Part shown: one piece after another, positions 11,930 to 22,958 of the stretch | Numbering within the stretch: position 1 is the first letter of the stretch | Layout of the letters: the number at the start of each line of letters is the position of its first letter | From: Muscardinus avellanarius | Lineage: Eukaryota; Chordata; Mammalia; Rodentia; Gliridae | Direction: 5' to 3' | DNA length: 64,000 nt | Assembly: GCA_963383645.1 (NCBI GenBank) | Contig: OY726569.1 | Span: 28,539,099-28,603,098 of the forward strand | Program-made: the position numbers and the translations under genes | Notes under the pieces: model-generated | The model's database searches: none | What the model saw: the letters and a program-made list of their open reading frames with translations, nothing else | What the model was told of the DNA's origin: nothing

Positions 11930-12733
11930 GGCTGAGGAGTTAAGTATTAGGTAGCCAATGAGGGAAGGGATAAGATAAGAGTTAAGAAAAACAAAATATA
12001 GACACCCCACCACTACTCCCAAGAAGGAAGCTGGTTCTGTTGAGTGGAGCCAAGATGCCAGGAACCAGAGATCTCTGTGCACCAACCTTAGACTCGTGGG
12101 CTGCTGCTATGTATAGACCAGGGAACAACCATGCAGAAAAAGCAGGCTCATGACTTCAGGGAATTAAAGGCCACTGATGACAAACTAACCAAGTCAAGAA
12201 AAACGAGAAGAAAAATGGAGCCTCTCTTCATTGGTTAATGTCTATACAAAGGGGCTTCAAGCATATTCAGAGCCCTGTGCTCAGCACCGATACCGACTGC
12301 CCTCTGAGGACTCCTCCCCTGCGTAAGAGTTTTAACCCTGCTACTCTCTTTGGTGGATGGAGTGGACTTTGGGAACAGGCAGTGTGCACTTGAAGGTGCA
12401 TGGCCCGGGCTACTCTCCAGATGCACTTGGGCAGTGTCAGCAGGCCCTGCTGGACTCTGGAATGGCCAAGGCCCCATGGGATGATTCGCCTCTCTGCTTG
12501 CTTGCTCCTTTAAAATAAACTTCCATGCCAGGTGTGGTGACGCACGCTTGTAATCCCAGCATTTGAGTGGCTGAGACCAGAGGATTGCGGTTCGCGGACA
12601 GCCTCAGCTATTTGGTGAAGCCCTTTGCAACTCAGTGAGACCCTGTTTCAAAAATAAAAATACTGAAAATTAGGGCTGGGGGTGTGGCTCAGAGGTAGAA
12701 TGCCCCTGGGTTCTATTCCCAGAGCCGCAAAAA

Positions 12734-12768
<35 letters not shown>

Positions 12769-12870
12769 AATAAACTTCCTACTTTCACTTTCCTGGTGTT
12801 TGCAGATTTCATTCTTTAACTTGGTAAGACAAGTACCCCGTAAGAAACTCAGTATCATTGCCTCTCACCT
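11930..12870 (+). mobile_element. Probable solo LTR split by a SINE
   Basis: 12480-12525 reads 'gcttgctcctttaaaataaa' and the block resumes after the SINE with 'tttcattctttaacttgg' and 'taagacaagtacccc', which looks like an LTR polyadenylation signal followed by U5. The left border is uncertain. No retroviral coding sequence is attached. Confidence 0.45.
12525..12770 (+). mobile_element. SINE (form A) with (AAAT)n tail
   Basis: A complete dimer flanked by AAAATAAACTTCC at 12512-12524 and 12766-12778. It sits in the LTR-like block. Confidence 0.9.
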
Positions 12871-13735
12871 TTCGACTGAAATTCTGCCTACACATAAACA
12901 GGTACTTATTTCAGCTTCTAACTAACTTTGAACTGTTCTAGAAACAGGAGCCGAATTTCTTAAACACCAAATGGACAACAATATTCCTTCGTTTTCACAT
13001 TTGATTTGTGTTTAGACCGGAAACTCTTATCAGCATCAACAGATGTATTGATTTCCAGTGATGAGCAAAGCCATGTTTAGGTTCAAGAAGAAAAGAGAAA
13101 GCATCCCATGTCCTTAGACGGCTTTATTTGAAGAGATTCACACTGACACATGAACTTAAGACCAACCTAAACCCTCTTATGTCGCTGTAAAAAAGCAGAG
13201 CAGGGAACCAGCCTGGTTCCTAATCAACATAATATGGCAGGAAATATCAGTTTCTCTGACAGTTCGTCTTTCTCCTGTCTCAGCAAGTAGGAGGGCAGCT
13301 TCCTCGCAAGTATTCAACTTCAGACTTCGCAGGCTGGACCGATGTGTTTTAATCATTCAGGAGTAAATTCCTCAAGGGGTCTCTATTCCATCAGCCCGGC
13401 TCCTTCCAACAGTTTCTTTTTTGTGTTTTGCTGCCTTTGATCCTTGTCAACCATCATCATTAACATCTCCACAGGAGTTCCCGCAGGAGGGAATCAGAAA
13501 AGATGAAGAACATCAAATTCACTTATTGAACGCATCCCTCTCTGAGACCTGCAAATCCCACTAATAGGATGAACGAAAACTTTTCTGGACTACTTAAAAC
13601 AAGATTTTGTTCTATGATTAGTTTATGATTCTATTGAACTGATCTAGCAATAAAAATTGCTAACACTAGTGTTGGTTTTAATTAGTATAAATTAGAACAT
13701 TAATATGTGTAAAAATTCATGTCTGGAGTAATGGA
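12870..13735 (-). pseudogene. Possible decayed processed transcript, unidentified
   Basis: Read on the minus strand, 13500-13230 gives short coding-like pieces in shifting frames, such as KLLEGAGLM and, at about 13301-13230, LPSYLLRQEKDELSEKLIFP. They are separated by stops and followed by AATAAA (about 13129-13124). This could be an old retrocopy or a noncoding 3' exon. I cannot name a parent. Confidence 0.25.
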
Positions 13736-13820
13736 ATGAGAGTGTAGGCTCTGGTGTTAGACAAAACTGAAAACTGGATTTGAACCTTGATTCTGCCATT
13801 TACTAGTTGTCTTATCCAAA
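13735..13820 (+). mobile_element. MIR, left part
   Basis: 'agtgtaggctctggtgttag' and 'ggatttgaaccttgattctg' followed by 'ccatttactagttgt' are the MIR core. Its right part continues at 14280-14400 after the SINE insertions. Confidence 0.75.
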
Positions 13821-13829
13821 ACAGTAAGT

Positions 13830-14047
13830 CAGCCGGGCGTGGTGGTGCACGCTTGTAATCCCCGCGCTTGGGAGGCTGAGACAGGAGGATCGCGCAGGTT
13901 CAAAGCCAGCCTCAGCTACTTAGTGAGGCTTTCAGCAACTTAGTGAGACCCTGTTTCAAAGTAAAATATAAAATAGGGCTGGGAGTATAGCCTGGATGTA
14001 GAAAGCCTCTGGGTTCCACCCCCAGTACCACAAAAAAAAAAAAAAAA
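13830..14047 (+). mobile_element. SINE (form C)
   Basis: GCCGGGCGTGGTGGTGCACG to CCACCCCCAGTACCAC plus a poly-A run. Confidence 0.9.
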
Positions 14048-14087
14048 GTAAGTCAGTCTCTCTCTCTCTCCCTCTCTCATTCTTTTC

Positions 14088-14272
14088 ATGGCACTGGGGA
14101 TTGAACCCAGGGGTATCCTACTTTCAAGCTATGCCCCCCATTTTTATTTTTATTTTTTATTTTGAAACAAGGTCTCACTAAACTGCTGAGGCTGGCCTCA
14201 ACTTTGCAATCCTCCTGTTTCAGCCTCCCAAGTACTAGGATTATAGGTATATACCACCACGCCCTGTTCTTT
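14088..14272 (-). mobile_element. SINE (form A)
   Basis: GGCACTGGGGATTGAACCCA to ATACCACCACGCCC, preceded by a (TC)n run. Confidence 0.85.
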
Positions 14273-14279
14273 TTTTTTC

Positions 14280-14405
14280 TATAAAATAGAAACAACAACA
14301 CCCAAGTCATTGAAATGTTGTCAGCATTAAATTAATATTGTCAAGCATTAACCAGTTAGCATAGTGTTTGGCACACAGTAAATGGCCAATAAATGTTTGC
14401 TTCTA
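14280..14405 (+). mobile_element. MIR, right part
   Basis: 'gtcagcattaaattaat', then 'agcatagtgtttggcacaca' and 'gtaaatggccaataaatg'. Confidence 0.65.
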
Positions 14406-14634
14406 TTAACTATCATTAGTTCTGATAATTAACTGTGTCTACTCCCCCTGTTTCTCTGCATATTAAAAGTCACTCAAACTTCAGAGCCCCAATATTTTGG
14501 GCATGCAAGGATAGCACTAAAAGGACTGCAACTCAGGTGGCTCTCATAAGGCAAATTGGGTTTATGAGTTGAGACAGAAGTTAGAGTAGACCTTGGGAAT
14601 CAATTACTGAAACACTCTATCATCAAACAGTGGG

Positions 14635-15275
14635 AGCTGGTGGAGTGGCCCACATCTGTAATCCCAGTACTTGGGAGACTGAGACAGGAGGATCACAGGC
14701 TGAAAGTCAGCTTAAGTAATTTACCAGGCTCTGTTTTTGTTTTTATTTTTATTTATTTATTTTTATTTTTGCAGCACTGGGAATGGAACCCAAGGTCATT
14801 CTATCTCCAAGCTACACCCCCGCCCGATTTTTTATTCTTAATTTTGAAACAGGGTCTCACTGGGTTGCAAAGGGCCTCAGTAGTAGCTGAGGTTGTCCAC
14901 GAACTGCGATCCTCCTGTCTCAGCCTCCCAAATGCTGGGATTACAAACATGTGCCACCGCGCCCGGCTTCAGGTTCTGTTTTAAAGTAAAAATTTAAGCC
15001 GGGCGTGGTGGCACATGCTTGTAATCCCCGCGCTTGGGAGGCTGAGACAGGAGGATCACACAGGTTCAAAGCCAGCCTCAGCTACTTAGTGAGGTTCTCA
15101 GCAATGTAGTGACACCCTGTTTCCAAATAGTGTATAAAATAGGTCTGGTAGTATAGCCTGGAGGTAGAAAGCCCCTGGGATCTACCCCCAGTACCACCAA
15201 AAAATATATATTTTTAAAGATCTGAGGATGTAGCTCAGAGGTAGAACACCCCTGGATTCAATCCCCAGTATAACA
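14635..15275 (+). mobile_element. SINE split by two younger SINEs
   Basis: The outer element is a left half at 14637-14735, a linker at 14969-14995 and a dID half at 15217-15275. A minus-strand form A copy (14771-14968) sits between near-duplicated AGGCTCTGTTTT and AGGTTCTGTTTT. A plus-strand form C copy (14998-15200) sits in the linker. Confidence 0.8.
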
Positions 15276-15395
15276 AAAATTAAAAAAAAATAAAAAATAA
15301 AAAACAATGGAAAAGTGAAGAGGCAAGAGGGCTACCTTAAAAGCAAAGTCCATGATCTTATATTCTGTCTCTCTACAATAAGAAATTATGAGTGA

Positions 15396-15439
15396 GTGTG
15401 TGTGTGTGTGTGTGTTTGTGTGTGTGTGTCTGTGTGTGT
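15396..15439. repeat. (TG)n microsatellite
   Basis: Imperfect TG run ending where a minus-strand SINE begins. Confidence 0.9.
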
Positions 15440-15622
15440 TACTATAGATTGAACTTGAGTGCATTCTACCTCTGAGCTATGCCTCCAGCCCAGTTTACTT
15501 ATTTGTTTATGTTTGAAACAGGGAAGGTCTCCCTAAGGTGCTGAGGCTGGCTGCAGATCTGTACTCTCCGTCTCAGCTTCCCAAGTACTGAAATTACAGG
15601 TGTGCACCACCACGCCTAGCTA
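15438..15622 (-). mobile_element. SINE (form A)
   Basis: TTACTATAGATTGAACTTGA to CACCACCACGCCTAGC. Confidence 0.85.
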
Positions 15623-15642
15623 AGAAATTACTTTTTTTCTTT

Positions 15643-15818
15643 TTGTGGCACAAGGGGTTGATCCCAGAAACATTCTACCTCTGAGCTAAACCCCCAGACC
15701 AATTTTATTTCTTATTTGGAAACAAGGTCTCACTAAGTTGTAGAGGGCCTTGCTAAGTTGTCAAAGCTGGCTTCGAGCCTGCAATCCTCCTGTTTCAGCC
15801 TTCTACCACGCCCAGCCA
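15643..15818 (-). mobile_element. SINE (form A), diverged
   Basis: GTGGCACAAGGGGTTGATCC to TACCACGCCCAGCC. Confidence 0.8.
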
Positions 15819-15887
15819 GAAATTATATTTTTTACTAAAATAAACAAATCCTCCAAATTTTTAGTAAAAAGGACTCTTTTTTTTTTT

Positions 15888-16080
15888 TCAGTACTGAGGA
15901 TGGTATTTGAGGCATTCTACCTCCAAGCTACAACCCCAGCCTTAATTTTTATTCTTAATTTTGAAACAGGGTCTCACTGAGTTGCAAAAGGCCTAAGTAG
16001 CTGAGGCTGCCCACGAACAGGATCCTCCTGAATCAGCTTCCCAAATGCTGGGATTACAAGTGTGTGCTACCATGTCCAGA
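15888..16080 (-). mobile_element. SINE (form A)
   Basis: CAGTACTGAGGATGG to TGTGCTACCATGTCCAG. Confidence 0.85.
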
Positions 16081-16288
16081 TAAAAAGGACTCTTCTAAAG
16101 AAAATCTCTGTGTAGGAAAAAAAAAAAGTTTCTTTTTCAATTCTATTCCCTTGTATTTTCACTTTTGCCTTAACAAGGTCCCTTTTGCTTCTCACTACTA
16201 CTAGTGTATGGAACAGTCTGTCTTTCAAACTTTGATCCCAGTTTAACCAAAATCTCCCTTTGTTTCGTAGTAGAACAGATTAAACAGG

Positions 16289-16289
16289 C

Positions 16290-16326
<37 letters not shown>

Positions 16327-16516
16327 TTGGTGGTACTAGGGTTCCTGAAAGCCCTTCTACCTCTGGGCTACACTCCCAGACCTATTTTTATACTTTTTTT
16401 TAAATTTGGGAACAGGGTCTCTTAAACCAGCGGGGGCTGGCTTTGAACCTGCGCAATCCTCCTGTCTCCGCCTCCCAAGCGTGGGGATTACAAGGGTGCA
16501 CCACCACGCCTGGCAG

Positions 16517-16561
<45 letters not shown>

Positions 16562-16735
16562 TTGGTGGTACTGGGGCTCCTGGGAGCCCTTCTACCTCCG
16601 GGCTACACTTCCAGACCTATTTTATATTTTTGAAACAGGGTCTCTTACACTGGCTTGGAACCTGCGCCATCCTCCTGTCTCCGCCTCCCAAGCGCAGGGA
16701 TTACAAGCGTGCGCCACCACGCCCGGCTAGCAGAT
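16289..16735 (-). mobile_element. Two tandem form B SINEs with (ATT)n tails
   Basis: Copies lie at 16327-16515 and 16563-16728. Each is preceded by an (ATT)n run (16291-16326 and 16518-16562), which is its A-rich tail expanded to (AAT)n on the element strand. Confidence 0.9.
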
Positions 16736-16792
16736 TATTATTTTTAAAAGGAAAATTTTAAGGAGAATCAAATCATAAACAGCACAAAGTCA

Positions 16793-16795
<3 letters not shown>

Positions 16796-16829
<34 letters not shown>
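16796..16829. repeat. (TG)n microsatellite
   Basis: About 16 TG units next to a minus-strand SINE. Confidence 0.9.
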
Positions 16830-16832
<3 letters not shown>

Positions 16833-16846
16833 CACATACATGTGTA

Positions 16847-17016
16847 GGGGGTGGAGGGATTGAATCCAGGGGCCTTCTATTCTATTTTTTATTTCATTCT
16901 TGAAACAGATTGCTGAGAGGCTCACTACATAGCCGAGGCCATCCTTGAACCTGTGATCCTCCTTTTTCAGCCTCTCATATACTGAGATTGCAGACATGTG
17001 CCATCACTCCCAGCTA
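16847..17016 (-). mobile_element. SINE (form A-like)
   Basis: GGGATTGAATCCAGGGG to TGCCATCACTCCCAGC. Confidence 0.8.
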
Positions 17017-17277
17017 TGAAGTCATGTTTCTAATCCAAGTCCTAGTCAAGCAACAAATATCTTCAATGAGCCCATATCTCTTCTCGATGAAGTAAAATGA
17101 CTTGCAGCCTCTTGGTCTGGTTTCCCTCCTTCCTGGCTCTTTAGGAATCTCATAAAAACTTCAGTGTTGCGCCCTCCCTAGCATCCAAAAGAGAGTTTAC
17201 CATACTTTTCTTTACAAGGGCATTAAGGACCTTTGGTTATAGCCATTGAGTTCCCTACAATAGGGATCTGTATAATT

Positions 17278-17485
17278 TTTTTTTTTTTTTTTTTTTTTTT
17301 GGTGTTACTGGGGTTCCTGGAAGCCCTTCTACCTCCGGGCTACACTCCCAGACCTATTTTTACATTTTTATTTGGAAACAGGGTCTCCTAAGCCAGCACA
17401 CGCGGCTGGCTTCGAACCTGTGCAATCCTCCTGTCTCTGCCTCCCATGCGCGGGGATTACAAGCGTACGCCACCACACCTGGCTT
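17278..17485 (-). mobile_element. SINE form B
   Basis: Poly-T, then GGTGTTACTGGGGTTCCTGG to CACCACACCTGGC. TACAATAGGGATCTG at 17256-17270 and 17486-17500 is a perfect 15-bp target-site duplication. Confidence 0.95.
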
Positions 17486-17547
17486 TACAATAGGGATCTG
17501 AAGTCATCAGTGTCTGAGTGACACTGTACTGTCCAATAGAATTTCCT

Positions 17548-17606
17548 ATGGTTTGGGGAGGGGGTGGAGCTCGGAGGGAGAAGACCCCTGAGTTCAGTTC
17601 CCAGTA

Positions 17607-17652
<46 letters not shown>
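17548..17652 (+). mobile_element. Solitary dID half plus (CA)n
   Basis: Only the tRNA-derived half is present (GTTCAGTTCCCAGTACCAC). It runs straight into about 22 CA units. Confidence 0.8.
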
Positions 17653-17654
<2 letters not shown>

Positions 17655-17780
17655 CTGTGATAGCGAAATGTCTATTAGCAACTAGCCACAGGTGATTATT
17701 GAACACTTCAAATATAGGCAGTGTGACTAAGGGCATTTTATTTTATTTTATTTTTATGTATTTGTTTGTTTATTCATTTT

Positions 17781-17952
17781 GTGGTACTGAGGATTGAACC
17801 CAGTGGCTTTATATCTCTACAAGACCTGTTTTATTATAATTTTTTAAACAGGGTCTCACTGGGTTGCTGAGACTGGCTTCAAACCTGAAACCCTCGTGTC
17901 TCAGTCTCCCAAGTACTGGGATTATAGGCATAGTTCACCATATCTGGTTTAC
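17781..17952 (-). mobile_element. SINE (form A)
   Basis: GTGGTACTGAGGATTGAACC to CACCATATCTGG. Confidence 0.85.
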
Positions 17953-18210
17953 TTTATTTTTATTAATTTGAAACTAGCCACATGTGGCTATCACTGGACA
18001 GAGAAACTTTAGACCTATTTGGCTCAGTATCTATATTTAGTCTGAGTCACACCTATTCATGGTTCATTCAAAAGGAATGATGCCAATTTGAAACCAAAGA
18101 ATAATCTTTCCCTGCCAGGCCTAAGATATCCATTAACCAGATCCACCCACTCTGGGATTGTTTAATGATGACCTAACAGGTACAGGAAAGAGGGTTTGTC
18201 ACATACTAAC

Positions 18211-18352
18211 AGCCCTATTTTTTATTCTTTATTTTGAAACAGGGTCTCACTGAGTTGCGAAGGGCCTCGCTTAAGTAGCTGAGGCTGTCCGCGAACTGTG
18301 ATCCCTCAGTCTCAGCCTCCCGAATGCTGGGATTACAAGCGTGCGCCACCAC
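18211..18352 (-). mobile_element. SINE left half (B1-like) only
   Basis: From the linker (CCCTATTTTTTATTC) to GCGTGCGCCACCACG; no dID half. Confidence 0.8.
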
Positions 18353-18426
18353 GTTTTATAGCATATTGTTTTATAGTCAGTTACTTATGCTTTTGCCTCC
18401 TCGCTAGACATTTTTCCCCCACTTTG

Positions 18427-18702
18427 GTCATATTAGGGATTGAACCCAGGGGTACTGTACCACTAAGGGCTATGTCCCTTAGTCCTTTTTATTTTTTATT
18501 TTTTTCATTTTGAGACAGGTTCTAGCTAAATTGCCCAGTCAGGCCTGAAACTTGGGATCCTCCTGCGTCAGCCTCCGGAGTCTCTGGGATTACAGCAATG
18601 TGCCACCGAGCCCAGGCACGCCAGACTTTTCTTTCTTTCTTTTTTTTTTGCAGGTCTGGGGATGGAACCCAGGAGCATTCGACCTCTGAGCTACACCCCC
18701 TT
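18427..18702 (-). mobile_element. SINE plus a solitary dID half
   Basis: Full copy 18427-18620 (ATTAGGGATTGAACCCAGGG to GTGCCACCGAGCCCAGG), then a dID half at 18650-18702. Confidence 0.8.
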
Positions 18703-18779
18703 GTACTAGTATTGGGAAATTGGGAAAGATTTCCAATTTTAAAAACATATCGTTTATACTAAGAAAGCCAGGGTTGGCA

Positions 18780-19340
18780 GAAAGGAGGGACTTGTAATTT
18801 ACATTTGTAAAGCGAAGGAATGAAAGCCGGAGCCAGGGATGGGAGGAAATCCCAGATCCTGGAGAAACAATTTAACACATCTTGGGAGGGGAACAAAAGG
18901 TGTTCAGAGACGGGCAGCCCCCCCTTCCGGGGCAAATCCAGCTGGAGACAGCAGAAAACTGGGCTAGAGATAGGGCAGCATGTCTACAGATCAAAGGACC
19001 TGCCGCAGAATTGGTCTGGATAAAAACACGAAGTAAACTGGAGTTCTTCGGTATTTTCATTCGAATTGGCCCCCCTGTGCCCCTCTCCGGCACAGGGCTG
19101 TAACTATCTCCTGTATTTCTATCTTTTTAATAAACTTCTTTAAATCTTCAGCAACTCTCCAAGCTATGTATATTTATTCTTAGCTTAGGACAAGAATCCA
19201 CGGGTTTTTTTTTTTTCTCTTTTTGGTCATTTGGGGTTTTGTTATGGGTTGGAGGAAAGTGTGTCCAGGACCCTAGCAGGGGTCCCCGGGGAACAGTTTC
19301 CCCAAACCATATTCTATTCTCCCAATCTGTAACACCCCTG
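18780..19340 (+). mobile_element. Probable endogenous retrovirus solo LTR
   Basis: It contains a polyadenylation signal in 'ctttttaataaacttcttt' (about 19122-19141) followed by U5-like 'ttaggacaagaatccacggg'. The upstream C+G-rich stretch at 18900-19100 fits U3/R. I see no gag, pol or env nearby and the borders are uncertain. Confidence 0.5.
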
Positions 19341-19345
19341 CACTA

Positions 19346-19347
<2 letters not shown>

Positions 19348-19390
<43 letters not shown>

Positions 19391-19570
19391 TGGAGGTACT
19401 GGGGTTCCTGGAAGGCCTTCTACCTCCAGGCTACACTCCCAGACCTATTTTTATATTTTTATTTGAAAACAGGGTCACTTAAGCCAGCAAGGCTCGCTTC
19501 GAAACTGTGTGATCCTCCTGTCTCTGCCTCCCAAGCGCAGGTATTACAAGCATGCGCCACCACACCCGGC
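19348..19570 (-). mobile_element. SINE form B preceded by (TG)n
   Basis: (TG)n at 19348-19389 abuts GGTACTGGGGTTCCTGG; the element ends CGCCACCACACCCGGC. Confidence 0.9.
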
Positions 19571-19572
19571 CC

Positions 19573-19732
19573 CTGCCCTATTTTTTATTCTTTACTTTGA
19601 ATAAGGGTCTCAGGGTCTCACTGAGTTGCAGAGGGCCTCACTAAGTAGCTAAGGCTGTCAGCGAACCGCGATCCTCCGGTCTCAGTCTCCCGAATGCTGG
19701 GATTACAAGTGTGCGCCACCACGCCCGGCTTC
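19573..19732 (-). mobile_element. SINE left half only
   Basis: CCCTATTTTTTATTCTTTAC to CACCACGCCCGGCTT. Confidence 0.8.
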
Positions 19733-19739
19733 ATCCATT

Positions 19740-19990
19740 TATTTATATAACACAGTGGACACCTACTATGTGTCACTCCTGTTTTAGGTGCTGGGAAAAT
19801 AAATAAATAAAAGAACAGATAGGCAGGTCCCCCATGAAATTTAGTCTCTAGTGGAGGGAAACAGAGATTTAAAAAAATATATGAGTGAAAACTATGCAAG
19901 ATAACCTCAGATAGGGATAAATGTTATGAAGAAATAAATGATAACAAAATCGAGTGATAAGGATCTCGCTTAGACACTGTGGTCATGAAA
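19740..19990 (-). mobile_element. L2-like fragment, antisense
   Basis: 'gacacctactatgtgtcact', 'ttaggtgctgggaaaat', 'gtctctagtggagggaaac' and 'atgttatgaagaaataaatg' are in L2 order. Confidence 0.6.
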
Positions 19991-20204
19991 GAACCAGAAG
20001 AAGGGAAGCTTGAGCTGAGCTCTGAATACACAGTTGCCAGCTTTATAAAGCCAATAACAGATTAGAGTGGCAAAAGATAGAAAGCCCTTCTGTGCCACTA
20101 AAGCAAGTTATTTCCTTCCTTTTGATAATTGTATTCTTAACATCCAACATAATACTTGGCTTTGAATAATAAGTTACATTTTGCAAAAATAAGTATATTA
20201 AATG

Positions 20205-20335
20205 TTTATTTGCATTACCTTGGTTAATTTTACAAGTCAGAAGAAGAAATTAAGAGACACAAAATAACTTGCCCAAGGGTGGGAATGGGAAGTGTAGACC
20301 TTAACTCAAACTCCTGACCCTAGGATCTGTTTTTA
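20205..20335 (+). mobile_element. MIR fragment
   Basis: 'aagaagaaattaagagacac', 'aataacttgcccaaggg', then 'aactcaaactcctgacc'. Confidence 0.5.
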
Positions 20336-20475
20336 ATCAACTGTCTCATCAAACACCAGCATCTGCAGTACTTCCAAAAATGCAGCTTTTTAGGATCAAG
20401 CCAAAACAGATGATTTAGAATCTGAGAGTAGTGCTAGAAAATCCAATTTAGTTAAATTAATTAGTTTATTTTTAG

Positions 20476-21740
20476 TACTAGGGATTGGACCCAGGGGCAT
20501 TCTACCTTCAAACTACACCCAGCCCTATTTTTTTCTTTGCTTTTCTTTTTTCCCTTTCTCTTCTTTTTTCTTTCTTTCTCTCTTTCTTTCTTTCTTTTAC
20601 TATTTATTTATTTGCGGGTCTGGGGGTGGAACCCAGGGGCATGCTCGGCTATTTTATACTTTATTTGGAAACGGGGTCTCACTAAATTGTTGAGAGCCTC
20701 ACTCAGTAGCTGAGGCTGACTTCGAACCTGTGTGATCCTCCCATCTCAGCCTCCCAAATTTTGGGATTACAGTTGTGCGCCACCACGCCTGGCTCTCTAC
20801 TTTTTATTTTAAAACAAGGTCTCACTAAGTTGCGAAGGGTCTCACCAAGTAGCTGAGTAGCTGAGTCCGTTCTTTTCTTCTTCTTCCTCTTTTTTTTTTT
20901 TTTTTTTTTGTCGTTGTTACTGGGGATGGAACCCCGGGGGCATTGCACCTCTGAACGACACTCCCAGCCCTATTTTTTAGTCTATTTATTTATTTATTTA
21001 TTTATTGTGGTACTGGGGTGGAACCCAGGGGCTTTCTACCTCTGGGCTATACTCCCACACCTATTTTATACTTTATTTGGAAACAGGGTCTCACTAAGCT
21101 GCTGAGAGCCTCACTAAGTAGCTGAGGCTGGCTTTGAACCTGTGTGATCCTCCTGTCTCAGCCTCCCAAGCGCAGGGATTACAAGCGTGCGCCACCACGC
21201 CCGGCTCTAGTCTTATTTATTTATTTATTTTAATTTTTTTTTTTTTTTTTTTTTTTGCAGGTCTGGGGATGGAACCCAGGGGCATTCGACCTCCGAGCTA
21301 CACCCCCTGCCCTATTTTTTTTTTCTTTGAAACCGGGTCTCACTGAGTTGCAGAGGGCCTCACTTAGCTGAGGCTGTCCGTGAACCGCGATCCTCTGGTC
21401 TCAGCCTCCCAAATGCTGGGATTACAGGCGTGCGCCACCACGCCCAGCTTTAGTTTTTTTATTTTTGAAACAGGGTTTCACTGAGTTGCAAAGGGCCTCA
21501 CTAAGTAGCTGAGGCTGTCCGCTATTAGCGATACTCCTGTCTCAGATTCCCAATGCTGGGATTTCAAGTATGCACCACCATGCCCGGCTTTTTTATTCTT
21601 TATTTAGAAACTGGGTCTCATTATGTTGCTGGGGATCTCACTAAGTACTGAGGCTGAGGGAAAACCTGCGGTCCTCCTGTCTCAGCCTCCCAAGTACTGG
21701 GGTTTACAAGTGTTCGTCACCACCTCTACCCATGTCCAGT
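20476..21740 (-). mobile_element. Nest of about eight minus-strand SINE pieces
   Basis: dID half 20476-20530; TTTC/TTCT tract 20530-20600; full copy 20615-20795; outer left-half piece 20796-20860; dID half 20915-20975; (TTTA)n; full copies 21008-21205 and 21259-21452; left halves 21453-21592 and 21593-21735. Every piece is on the minus strand. Confidence 0.8.
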
Positions 21741-22145
21741 TTTAACTAACCAAATAAACTATCTGAAACCTAACAGCTTCAGTGACTTCAGGCTCTGTGT
21801 TCAAGCGAATTTCTCAGCCAGCTTCAAGTTTTGGCTCCTTTGCTGAGCCCGCCTGAAGTGTGCTCAGGACCTTTAAGCTAAAGCCTTCCACATCCCCATA
21901 CCCTCATACCTAAACACATACCTAAAGCACCCCCACTCTGGGAAGGTGGGGGATCCTCCAAACTAAGGGAGACCAGAGGGTAAGCTACATTTTCTCTGGA
22001 AACGAAGTTGAGGCCAAACTCATCCCCAGAGAGGGCTGCCAGGCATGGTAGATGTCACCTAGGTTAAGGTTGCTAAGGATGCTCAGTTATGTCCCAGATA
22101 TTGCATGGGATGGATACACGTGTTCTTAAAAATTATCCACTTGGG

Positions 22146-22371
22146 AGCCGGGCGTGGTGGCTCACGCTTGTAATCCCAGCATTCGGGAGCCTGAGACCTG
22201 TAGGATCACAGTTGGCGGACAGCCTCAGCTACTTAGTGAGGCCCTCTGCATCTCAGTGAGACCCTGTTTCAAAATAAAGAATAAAAAATAGGGCAGGGAG
22301 TGTAACTCGAGGTCAAATGCCCCTGGGTTCCATCCCCAGACCCGCAAAAAAAAAAAAAAAAAAAAAAAAAA
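22146..22371 (+). mobile_element. SINE (form A) with long poly-A
   Basis: GCCGGGCGTGGTGGCTCACG to CCATCCCCAGACCCGC, then about 25 A. Confidence 0.9.
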
Positions 22372-22379
22372 CCACTTGG

Positions 22380-22436
22380 AAGCTGGGGATGTAGCTCAGT
22401 GGTGGGGCGATTTCCTAGCATGCAAGAGGCCCTGGC
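22380..22436 (+). mobile_element. ID-type SINE, 3'-truncated
   Basis: AGCTGGGGATGTAGCTCAG to CTAGCATGCAAGAGGCCCTG, with the full-length ID middle segment retained. Confidence 0.8.
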
Positions 22437-22779
22437 AGTCTACTTGAGTTACACGCTGTCAAGCCCTTTGTAGGATCAACCAATGTCATTGCGAACATTT
22501 TTAGGGGTCCCATTAGAAGAAACTTCAGGAGGAGGAAGCCAAAACCAGAAACCCAGAGAGTGTGTGCGAGCGTCCAGGGTAATTCTGTCACTTTTTAATT
22601 ATGAGAGGAGAGCCGATGGACTCCTGTAAGGGATTCAGACTTAGGGCTACCTGTCTCACTCTCCCTCAAATGTGTGGCCAACATTACTGTCCTAGTTCGT
22701 GAGACCCCCAGAGTCATCGCTGCCTGGACACAAGCCAGTCACAGGAAACAGCACGAAACTCCCGGTCCGCCGCCAGCCC

Positions 22780-22935
22780 CGCGCCAGGCTCCGGGGCGGG
22801 GCTGCGTGCCGCTGGCCCCGCCCCGCGCCGCTGGCCCCGCCCCCTTTGTTATCCGATACTTTTCTGGGTCAGCTGGTGCTGGCGTCAGGCGGAGGGATGG
22901 GCTGGCTCTGCTCGACCCGGCAGGGCTTGTTTACT
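22780..22935 (+). promoter_or_regulatory. ABHD4 promoter and 5' UTR, GC boxes, no TATA
   Basis: Three GC boxes lie just upstream of the start codon: CCGGGGCGGGGC (22791-22802), GGCCCCGCCCCGC (22814-22826) and GGCCCCGCCCCC (22833-22844). CTTTGTTATCCGATAC follows. No TATA box is evident. Transcription probably starts between about 22850 and 22930. Sp1-type regulation is inferred from sequence. Confidence 0.7.
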
Positions 22936-22958
22936 ATGGCTGATGATCTGGAGCAGCA
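22936..22958 (+). CDS. ABHD4: ABHD4 coding exon 1
   Basis: It encodes MADDLEQ plus two bases of codon 8. The donor is GTGAGT at 22959-22964. This exon is too short to stand out as a reading frame by itself; the joined N-terminus [16 protein letters not shown] supports it. Confidence 0.92.
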
